From Spartobacteria bacterium (GTDB lineage: Bacteria > Verrucomicrobiota > Verrucomicrobiia > Chthoniobacterales > Chthoniobacteraceae): a stretch of DNA of 6,743 nucleotides. The notes beneath the pieces are model-generated. The model did not search any database. It was given only the letters and a program-made list of their open reading frames with translations, and was not told the DNA's origin. The stretch is taken from contig JANXZI010000395.1 in NCBI GenBank assembly GCA_025355595.1, forward strand, positions 1-6,743, read 5' to 3'. Of the stretch, positions 1 to 5,376 are shown piece by piece. Made by a program: the position numbers and the translations under genes. Positions within the stretch are counted from its first letter, which is position 1. Each line of letters opens with the position of its first letter.

Positions 1-792
1 CTTCTGCGCGTGATCGCGGCGATGCGCGCGGCGCATCCGGAGATCGAGGCCGTGGGCATCGGGCTGCCGGGCTTTGTGGACAGCGTCACCGGCATCGTCC
101 ACGAGCTTACGAACGTCCACGGCTGGCACGAGGTCGCGCTCGTCGCGCTGCTGCGCGAAAAGACCGGCCTGCGCGCGGCGATCGAGAACGACGCGAACGC
201 GATGGCTTACGGCGAATTTTTGCACGGCGCGGCGAAGGGCGCGCGCAATGCGATCTGCGTGACGCTCGGGACGGGCGTCGGCGGCGGGCTGATCCTCGAT
301 GGCCGGCTCTTCCGCGGCTCTCGTCTGGCCGCCGGCGAGATCGGCCACATGAGCATTGATTCGCATGGCCCGCGCGGCGTGTACGGCACGCCCGGCGACC
401 TCGAAACGTACGTGGGCAACCGCCAGATCGCCGAGCGCGCCGCACGGCTTTACACGGCTTCCCGCCAGCAGCGTCCGCTGGAAAAATGCACGCCCGCCGA
501 ACTCGCCACGCTGGCCAACGCCGGCGACCATATCGCCATCGCCCTCTGGGATGCCATCGGCACGGACATCGGGGCGGCGCTCGCGGACGGCGTGTGGCTG
601 CTGAACCCGGATACGATCGTGATTGGCGGCGGCATCGCGGCGGCGGGCGACATCATCATTGACCCGATTCGCCGGACGATTTGCGAGCGGACGAGCGCGC
701 TTTTCCACGAGCAACTGAAGGTCGTTCCGGCCACGCTGGGCAACGACGCGGGCATCATCGGCGCGGCGGAACTGGCGCTCGAAATGCGGTGA
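1..792 (+). CDS. ROK-family sugar kinase/regulator, 3' part (5' end outside window)
   Basis: ROK proteins are ATP-dependent sugar kinases (glucokinase-like) or sugar-responsive repressors. The reading frame is open from base 1, and the N-terminal ATP-binding DxGGT segment is missing, so the true start lies left of the window; the GTG at base 10 is only an internal codon. Counting from that codon, visible landmarks are the GLPGFVD strand (18-24), the END triplet with the catalytic-type Asp61, the phosphate loop LGTGVGGG (86-93), EIGH (110-113) and LNPDTIVIGGGI (198-209). The family normally follows EIGH with a CxCGxxGC zinc loop and then an LE pair. Here the aligned segment is GVYGTPGD (123-130) and then LE, so all three cysteines are absent although His113 and Glu132 remain. 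No winged-helix domain can be judged because the N-terminus is missing. The conserved Asp favours an active kinase over a pure repressor, but the sugar cannot be told. Confidence 0.88.
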   Translation, partial: LLRVIAAMRAAHPEIEAVGIGLPGFVDSVTGIVHELTNVHGWHEVALVALLREKTGLRAAIENDANAMAYGEFLHGAAKGARNAICVTLGTGVGGGLILDGRLFRGSRLAAGEIGHMSIDSHGPRGVYGTPGDLETYVGNRQIAERAARLYTASRQQRPLEKCTPAELATLANAGDHIAIALWDAIGTDIGAALADGVWLLNPDTIVIGGGIAAAGDIIIDPIRRTICERTSALFHEQLKVVPATLGNDAGIIGAAELALEMR

Positions 793-801
793 AGCCCGGC
801 A

Positions 802-900
802 TTTTTGGAACCACAAATGGACACGAAGGATCACGAATGAAATTTCTGGCCGCGGACAGGATTATTCGTGACCTTTCCGGTCCATTCGTGGTTCCAAAAT
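802..900. repeat. Long imperfect inverted repeat (37-base arms)
   Basis: The left arm (802-838) and right arm (864-900) pair at 31 of 37 positions around a 25-base loop. Each arm contains degenerate copies of a 9-10 base unit close to CACGAATGGA (left arm: 812-821, 822-830, 832-840). It begins ten bases after the ROK stop codon, so it could act as a transcript-end hairpin or 3' stabiliser. Neither arm is followed by a T run, so it is not a classical intrinsic terminator. The layout also fits a dispersed, MITE-like or REP-like genomic repeat. Confidence 0.8.
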
Positions 901-1006
901 CGGGGATCTCGCCCGAAAATATCGCGCCTGAAATCTTTTTGAAAAATCTTTTGAACGGCCCGCCGGGAGCGCGGTCATAGATACCGTTACAAGTGTTAGG
1001 GTGGTT

Positions 1007-1049
1007 CGGGCCGCTCGTGAAACTCCGGTGGGAGTCCGCGGGCGGCCCG
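1007..1049. repeat. GC-rich hairpin in the intergenic spacer
   Basis: The outer arms CGGGCCGC (1007-1014) and GCGGCCCG (1042-1049) are exact reverse complements. Inside them ACTCC (1022-1026) pairs with GGAGT (1031-1035) around a four-base GGTG loop. The two stems are separated by a small internal loop, giving a compact RNA- or DNA-foldable element. No T run follows, so a terminator role is doubtful; a REP-like repeat is the simpler reading. Confidence 0.55.
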
Positions 1050-1078
1050 GCATCTTTTCAGGGGGAAGCGGCGGTTCC

Positions 1079-1087
1079 GGGGGGGGG
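1079..1087 (+). repeat. Homopolymer run of nine G
   Basis: Nine consecutive G lie about 185 bases upstream of the guanine deaminase start, with a G5 run at 1061-1065. Such tracts are prone to slippage and sequencing error. It lies outside any gene recognised here. Confidence 0.9.
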
Positions 1088-1126
1088 AAACGGTGCCCGC
1101 CCCGCGCAGCGGATTCAGCGGCCTCG

Positions 1127-1220
1127 GGACACTTCCACGCCAACCCGAGGTGCCTGCGGCAGGCTCCAACTTCCAACTTCCAACGTCCAACTTCCAATTT
1201 CTAATGAGGACACTTCCACG
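1127..1220. repeat. 13-bp direct repeats flanking a palindrome and a heptamer array
   Basis: The 13-mer GGACACTTCCACG occurs at 1127-1139 and again, perfectly, at 1208-1220. Between the copies lie a perfect 6-bp palindrome GCCTGC-G-GCAGGC (1152-1164) and six heptamers at 1163-1204: GCTCCAA, CTTCCAA, CTTCCAA, CGTCCAA, CTTCCAA, TTTCTAA. The bracketed arrangement resembles a small insertion with a target duplication, though the 13-mer itself contains the heptamer-like CTTCCA, so the flanks may instead be part of the same repeat family. Confidence 0.8.
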
Positions 1221-1271
1221 GCCCGACCGCATTGACCCCGCGCCCCACTCCCGGTAACCTCCCGCCCCTTC

Positions 1272-2624
1272 ATGGAACCCAAGACAACTCTGCTCGGCCT
1301 CCGTGGCTGCGTCATTGACGCCCCGGAATTTGGCAAGCTGCGCGCCTGGCGCGACGGGGCTGTGATCATCGGCGACGGGCGCATCACCGAGGTCGGCAGC
1401 TTTCAGTTCCTCGGCAGGAAGCACCGCCCGCAGCCGATCCACTGGCAGCAGTCCGACCGCGCGATCATTTTTCCCGGCCTCATAGACCTCCACACGCACC
1501 TGCCGCAGTACCCCGTGGTCGCGCGGGGCCGCGGGCAGTTGCTTGAGTGGCTGCACCAGCACATTTATCCGAAGGAGCGCGGCTTCACCGGCAAGGTCAG
1601 CGCGCGGGAGTCGGGCGAATTTTTTGCAGAACTCACGCGGCACGGTACGACGACGGCGGCGGTTTACACGGCGATTTACGAGGACTCGTGCGACATGGCG
1701 TTCGAGGCTGCGGCTGCATCCGGCATGAGAATCATCATGGGGCAGACGATGATGGACGTGGGCACCTACGGCACGCTTCAGCCGAGGAAAATCCTCAGCG
1801 TCGCGCTGCTGGAATGCGAGCGCCTCTGCCGCAAGTGGCACGGCGAGGCGGACGGCCTGCTCGAATACGCGTTCAGCCCGCGATTCGCCCTCGCGTGCAG
1901 CGAGCGGCTCATGCGCTCGGCGGGTGAGATGGCGCGGGAATTTGGCTGCCACATCCAGACGCACCTCGCCGAAAACCGCGAGGAGTGCGAGCGCGTGCGG
2001 CACCTTTTTTCCAAGTCGAAGGACTACACGGATGTGTACGACAAGGCCGGCCTGCTCGGGCCGAAGACGATCCTCGGGCACTGCGTCCACCTCTCCCCGC
2101 GCGAACGCGCCGAACTCGCGGACACCGGCACCTCGATCGCGCATTGTCCCACGGCGAATCTTTACCTCAGCAGCGGCATCATGCCCCTCGGCGAACATCT
2201 CGCGGCAGGCATCAAGGTCGGCCTCGGCAGCGACGTCGCCGCCGGCCCGGAACTGAACCTCTGGCAGGTCATGCGCAGCGCCATCGAGAGCCAGAAGGCG
2301 CGCAGTTTTTACGAGCAGAATGTCGCGGTTCCCTCGCCCGCCGAGGCGCTGCACCTCGCCACGCAGGGTGCGGCGGCGGTCCTCGGAAAAGGCGACATCA
2401 TCGGCAGTCTCGACGCCGGCAAGGAGGCCGACATCACCGTGATGGATCTCGCCGCGCTGCTCCCGTACGGCGGCGCGGAGACGAAGATCGAGGACCTCAC
2501 GCCCGACGACATGCTTGCGCTCTGCATCTACCGCGGTGGTCCGCACGCGGTGCTGGAGACATTCGTCCGCGGCCACAGCCTTTCGCACGCGCACGCGCAC
2601 GCCGCACAAGTCGCGCACGAATAA
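1272..2624 (+). CDS. guaD: Guanine deaminase-type amidohydrolase (guanine to xanthine)
   Basis: Predicted cytosolic zinc-dependent enzyme that hydrolyses guanine to xanthine and ammonia, in purine catabolism or salvage. The 450 residues match the usual length. Metal and substrate residues are all in place: PGLIDLHTHLPQY (68-80) with His74 and His76, SPRF (202-205), THLAE (230-234) with His231 and Glu234, GHCVH (269-273) with His270, HCPTANLYLSSG (291-302), and GLGSD with Asp321. Their spacing follows the recalled human guanine deaminase sites (82, 84, 213-214, 240-243, 279, 330) with a shift of only 8-9. An in-frame TGA at 1233 and no other start codon before 1272 fix the ATG; no clear Shine-Dalgarno precedes it. 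The C-terminus is His-rich (SHAHAHAAQVAHE, 438-450), encoded by three GCACGC repeats. It leads the nadC-birA cluster. A different COG0402 deaminase is possible but less likely. Confidence 0.82.
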   Translation: MEPKTTLLGLRGCVIDAPEFGKLRAWRDGAVIIGDGRITEVGSFQFLGRKHRPQPIHWQQSDRAIIFPGLIDLHTHLPQYPVVARGRGQLLEWLHQHIYPKERGFTGKVSARESGEFFAELTRHGTTTAAVYTAIYEDSCDMAFEAAAASGMRIIMGQTMMDVGTYGTLQPRKILSVALLECERLCRKWHGEADGLLEYAFSPRFALACSERLMRSAGEMAREFGCHIQTHLAENREECERVRHLFSKSKDYTDVYDKAGLLGPKTILGHCVHLSPRERAELADTGTSIAHCPTANLYLSSGIMPLGEHLAAGIKVGLGSDVAAGPELNLWQVMRSAIESQKARSFYEQNVAVPSPAEALHLATQGAAAVLGKGDIIGSLDAGKEADITVMDLAALLPYGGAETKIEDLTPDDMLALCIYRGGPHAVLETFVRGHSLSHAHAHAAQVAHE

Positions 2625-2637
2625 CCGTCCCGCCGCC

Positions 2638-3513
2638 GTGCCCGACGAAATTCAAAATTCAAAATTCAAAATTCAAAATATTCCCGACCCCGTCGCGCTC
2701 GCGCTCGCGGAGGACATCGGCGACGGCGACCTGACTTGCGCGTATTTCGTGGACGCTGCGCGCAGCGGAAAGGCCCGCATCTTTGCCAAGCAGCCGTGCG
2801 TCCTCGCCGGCACGGACGCCGCGGCGTGTGCCTTCGCGCTCGTGGATGCGACGCTTGCCGTGCGCACCGTGCGAAATGACGGCGACGCGCTGCGGCCCGG
2901 CGACACTGCGCTCGAAATTTCCGGCAGCGTCCGCAGCATCCTCACCGCAGAGCGCACGGCGCTGAATTTCATCCAACGCCTCAGCGGCGTGGCCACGCTC
3001 ACGCGCACTTTCGTCGAGGCCGTCAAGCCGCACAGCGCGCGAATCCTCGACACGCGCAAGACCACGCCCGGCCTGCGCGCGCTGGAAAAATCCGCCGTGC
3101 TCGCAGGCGGCGGCACGAACCATCGCATCGGGCTTTTCGACATGGTGATGGTGAAGGACAATCACCTCGCCGCCGGCACCACGCTCGCGCAGCTCCGCGA
3201 AAATGTGCGCCGTTTCCGCGAGGAGCATCCCGGTGTGCGCGTGGAGATCGAGGCCGACCGGCTCGAGCAGGTGCGCGACTTTCTCACGCTCGACGGCGTG
3301 GATGTCATCCTCCTCGACAACATGTCCAACGCGCAGCTTGCCGAAGCGTTGAAGCTCCGCGCCGACCGCCCCGTGCTGCTCGAAGCCAGCGGCGGCGTGA
3401 CGCTCGCGACCGTGAATTCCCTCGCGGCGACCGGCGTGGATTTCATCAGCGTCGGCGCGCTCACCCACTCCGCGCCCGCGGTGGATTTTTCGCTCGAACT
3501 CACGGAGGCATGA
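2638..3513 (+). CDS. nadC: Nicotinate-nucleotide pyrophosphorylase (quinolinate phosphoribosyltransferase)
   Basis: Converts quinolinate and PRPP to nicotinate mononucleotide, CO2 and pyrophosphate in de novo NAD synthesis; cytosolic. With the GTG at 2638 it has 291 residues, typical for NadC. Landmarks: AEDIGDGDLT (24-33), AERTALNFIQRLSG (104-117) with Arg106, ILDTRKTTPGLR (136-147) with Arg140/Lys141, GGGTNHR (157-163) with His162/Arg163, MVKDNH (171-176) with Lys173, VEIE (202-205), LLDNM (225-229), LEASGGV (248-254) and ISVGALTHS (270-278). The GTG lies 13 bases after the guaD stop and has no visible Shine-Dalgarno. It is the only standard start before the conserved helix that does not overlap guaD; the earlier ATG at 2515 would add 41 basic, low-complexity residues read out of frame from guaD. 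Residues about 5-14 come from a TTCAAAA array. The stop overlaps the birA start. Confidence 0.93.
   Translation: MPDEIQNSKFKIQNIPDPVALALAEDIGDGDLTCAYFVDAARSGKARIFAKQPCVLAGTDAAACAFALVDATLAVRTVRNDGDALRPGDTALEISGSVRSILTAERTALNFIQRLSGVATLTRTFVEAVKPHSARILDTRKTTPGLRALEKSAVLAGGGTNHRIGLFDMVMVKDNHLAAGTTLAQLRENVRRFREEHPGVRVEIEADRLEQVRDFLTLDGVDVILLDNMSNAQLAEALKLRADRPVLLEASGGVTLATVNSLAATGVDFISVGALTHSAPAVDFSLELTEA
2651..2678 (+). repeat. AT-rich heptamer array (TTCAAAA x4) inside the start of nadC
   Basis: Four perfect tandem copies of TTCAAAA, followed by a degenerate TATTC, lie 13 bases downstream of the inferred nadC GTG. Since 7 is not a multiple of 3, the frame cycles and the array reads as IQNSKFKIQN. 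It is strikingly AT-rich in GC-rich surroundings and resembles intergenic repeats rather than coding sequence. Confidence 0.9.
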
Positions 3514-4508
3514 GTGCGCTGCCGCTCGACGCGCGGCTCCTGCGCGAACTGCGCGCGACCGCCGTCCATCTGCTCGCTGGCGATTTCGCCGAAGCCCTTG
3601 GCGTGACGCGCAATGAAATCGCCGCCGCACTCGCGCGGCTCCGAGGCGCGGGCTTTGACATCGAGGACAAGCCCGGCCACGGCTGCCGCCTGCTCGCCTC
3701 GCCGGACCGCCTCATCGCCGACGATGTGCATGCGCGCATCGGTGAAAGTGCCCTCGTGCGCGAGGTGCTCACCTTCGAGGAAACCTCCTCGACCAACGAC
3801 GTCGCCGCGCGCCTCGGCCGCGAAGGCCACCCTGGTGGACTGCTCGTCTTCGCCGAGCACCAGACCGCAGGCCGCGGGCGTTTCGGCCGCCGATGGGATT
3901 CCTCATCGCACGCGGGCCTGTGGTTTTCGCTGCTGCTGCGGCCGCAGTTTCCCCTGCAATTCTGGCCGCGCCTCACGACGTGGGCGGGCGTGTGCGTCGC
4001 CGCCGCCGTCGAGCGCGCCACGGGGCTGCGCACGCAGATGAAGTGGCCGAACGACATCCTCTTCGCCGGAAAAAAAGTCGCGGGCATCCTCACCGAATGC
4101 GCGAGCGACGCTGCGCGCGGCATGTTCGCCGTCGTCGGCATCGGGCTGAATGTGAACCACGACGCCATGCCCGCCGACATCGCACACCGCGCCGCGTCGC
4201 TGCGCGAAATCACCGGACGCATGCTCGATCGCAGCGCGCTCGCGGCCGAGATCGTCGGCGAACTCTCCGCGCGTTTGCCCGCCGTGGAGGCCCATTTTCC
4301 CGGCATCCTCGCCGAAGCCTCGCGCCGCAGCTCCATCCTCGGAAATTGGATCCGTCTCGAATCGGCGGACACTTCCTTCGAGGGCCACGCCGAGTCCCTG
4401 GATGCCGAGGGCAACCTCCTCCTCCGCCTCGCCGACGGCAGCCTGCGCACGATGACGGCAGGCGAAGTCAGCTCGCAAGCGCCGTCCTCCGCACCACGAG
4501 CGGATTAA
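3510..4508 (+). CDS. birA: Bifunctional biotin protein ligase / biotin-operon repressor
   Basis: Activates biotin with ATP and transfers it to a lysine of biotin carboxyl carrier protein. The 332-residue protein has three parts. An N-terminal winged helix (about 1-65; DFAEALGVTRNEIAAAL then the wing PGHGCRLL) suggests the DNA-binding, repressor-capable class. The catalytic domain holds ETSSTND (91-97), EHQTAGRGRFGRRWDS (116-131), MKWPNDI (177-183) with Lys178 as the conserved active-site lysine, GKKVAGILTE (187-196) and VVGIGLNVN (208-216). A small SH3-like C-terminal domain spans about 278-320. The ATG overlaps the nadC stop as ATGA, implying translational coupling. GGAGG at 3504-3508 is only one base from the ATG, too close for a normal ribosome site. 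No bio operon is in view, so regulatory targets are unknown. Confidence 0.93.
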   Translation: MSALPLDARLLRELRATAVHLLAGDFAEALGVTRNEIAAALARLRGAGFDIEDKPGHGCRLLASPDRLIADDVHARIGESALVREVLTFEETSSTNDVAARLGREGHPGGLLVFAEHQTAGRGRFGRRWDSSSHAGLWFSLLLRPQFPLQFWPRLTTWAGVCVAAAVERATGLRTQMKWPNDILFAGKKVAGILTECASDAARGMFAVVGIGLNVNHDAMPADIAHRAASLREITGRMLDRSALAAEIVGELSARLPAVEAHFPGILAEASRRSSILGNWIRLESADTSFEGHAESLDAEGNLLLRLADGSLRTMTAGEVSSQAPSSAPRAD

Positions 4509-4590
4509 TTCCCCGTTTTGTCGCGCAAATGTTTCGCTCCTGCGGAATCGCGCACGAGGGCTGCTATGGACGGCAGCTAGCTAAAACACG

Positions 4591-5328
4591 ATGCAACTCG
4601 TTTTCTCCGAATTTCAGGATCAGTTGGTGCGCGGCCTGGCCCACCGAATGAACAACATCCTCTCGCTCTTTCACGGCTACCTCGGGATGCTCATGGACGA
4701 CCAGAAGCTCAACCCCGTGACGAAGGAGGGCCTCACGCGGGTCAGCGAAGGCGCGCGTGAGGCGAGTGACCTGATGGATCGCATCAATGCCATCACCCGC
4801 CCGGCGTCCGGCTCGCCGCGCGACGTGAATCCCGCCGACTATTTCCGTCAGCTCGCCCCGACTCTCGACGGGCTTCGGACGCCGAAAGTCCAGCTCACCG
4901 TCGAATGCCCCGGCGACCTGCCGGCCATGTGCGTGGACACCTCGCGTGTGAAGCTCGCCATCGTCGAGCTCGTCCGCAACGCGTGCGAGGCGGCGTATTC
5001 GCGCGTCACCATCCGCGTGAGCGCGGAAAAAGGCGCGGAGCAGCCCGAGCTTTTCCTCGGGGGCGTCACCACGCGCGACTGCGAGTGGCTGAAGATCGAG
5101 GTGAGCGACGACGGCGCAGGCATCCGCAATGCGGACGCTCCACGGATCTACGAGCCGTTCTTTTCGACGAAGAAAAAAAATCACGCCGCCGGGCTCGGAC
5201 TGGCGGTGGCGCTGAGTTGCGCGCAGGAATCCGGCGGCACGCTCCGGCACCGGAGCAGCAAGGCCGGCGCGACCTTCGAGATGCGCCTCCCCGCCCGCAC
5301 GCGCGAGCAGCTCAGGGCAGTGGCGTGA
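4591..5328 (+). CDS. Small soluble histidine-kinase-like ATPase, no sensor domain
   Basis: A 245-residue cytosolic protein reduced to a dimerisation/phospho-acceptor helix pair and an ATP-binding domain. The H box is GLAHRMNNILSL (15-26) with His18. The ATP-binding domain has an N box ELVRNACEA (126-134) with Asn130, a G1 box SDDGAGI (172-178), an F box IYEPFFSTK (186-194) and a G2 box GLGLA (201-205). No transmembrane segment, PAS/GAF domain or receiver domain is present, and no response regulator lies nearby. The residue after His is Arg, where NtrB-like kinases have Glu or Asp; Arg there is normal in HWE/HisKA_2 kinases, but their spacing to the Asn pair differs by one. An in-frame TAA at 4582 makes ATG 4591 the earliest start. 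It follows birA by 82 bases, which show no clear promoter or Shine-Dalgarno. Partner and signal are unknown. Confidence 0.82.
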   Translation: MQLVFSEFQDQLVRGLAHRMNNILSLFHGYLGMLMDDQKLNPVTKEGLTRVSEGAREASDLMDRINAITRPASGSPRDVNPADYFRQLAPTLDGLRTPKVQLTVECPGDLPAMCVDTSRVKLAIVELVRNACEAAYSRVTIRVSAEKGAEQPELFLGGVTTRDCEWLKIEVSDDGAGIRNADAPRIYEPFFSTKKKNHAAGLGLAVALSCAQESGGTLRHRSSKAGATFEMRLPARTREQLRAVA

Positions 5329-5350
5329 TGCAGGTGCGCAGCGCAAAGCA

Positions 5351-5372
5351 GGAGGCTTCCAACCCCGCCTCC
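5351..5372. terminator. Candidate weak bidirectional hairpin between convergent genes
   Basis: GGAGGC (5351-5356) and GCCTCC (5367-5372) form a 6-bp GC stem with a 10-base loop in the 48-base gap between the converging stop codons. A second small palindrome, TGCGC-A-GCGCA, lies at 5335-5345. The position suits a shared terminator, but no T run follows on either strand, so the call is tentative. Confidence 0.35.
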
Positions 5373-5376
5373 ATGG

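Larger units (their letters stand above)
793..1271. other. Repeat-rich non-coding spacer between the ROK gene and the guanine deaminase gene
   Basis: These 479 bases hold no convincing gene. Short open frames exist on both strands, but their products are low-complexity translations of the repeats. Contents in order: a long inverted repeat (802-900); an AT-rich patch with a tandem duplication AAATCTTTTTGAA / AAATCTTTTGAA (931-943 and 944-955); a GC hairpin (1007-1049); a run of nine G (1079-1087); a 13-bp direct repeat enclosing a palindrome and a heptamer array (1127-1220). A promoter for the downstream genes is expected somewhere here, but no -35/-10 pair with reasonable match and spacing was found. 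Confidence 0.7.

Noticed and set aside
951..983. Possible sigma70-type promoter (TTGAAC with TCATAG or TAGATA)
   Set aside because: The -10 candidates match poorly and the spacing to the better one is 21 bases, too long.
1163..1204. Heptamer array as a CRISPR array
   Set aside because: Units are 7 bases and contiguous, with no spacers and no cas genes.
993..1235. Small + strand open frames (80 and 67 codons) in the spacer
   Set aside because: Their products are translations of the G-rich tract and heptamer repeats (for example LQLPTSNVQLPISN); no ribosome site or domain.
996..2618. A 540-codon open frame on the - strand across guaD
   Set aside because: It is antisense to a gene with a complete set of guanine deaminase motifs, is Arg/Ala/Val-rich without recognisable domains, and is the usual mirror frame of GC-rich coding DNA.
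2515..2637. ATG at 2515 as the nadC start
   Set aside because: It would overlap guaD by 110 bases and add residues such as FRTRTRTPHKSRTNN that are out-of-frame readings of the guaD end; NadC homologues lack such an extension.
3504..3508. GGAGG as the birA ribosome binding site
   Set aside because: Only one base separates it from the ATG; it also encodes the last NadC codons. Coupled reinitiation at ATGA is more plausible.
2659..3630. A 323-codon open frame on the - strand across nadC and the start of birA
   Set aside because: Low-complexity Arg/Ala/Glu product antisense to clear NadC motifs; ignores the nadC/birA boundary.
4070..4076. Run of seven A in birA as a frameshift site
   Set aside because: It encodes the conserved Gly-Lys-Lys of the ligase core, and the gene is intact in one frame; no downstream alternative product is recognisable.
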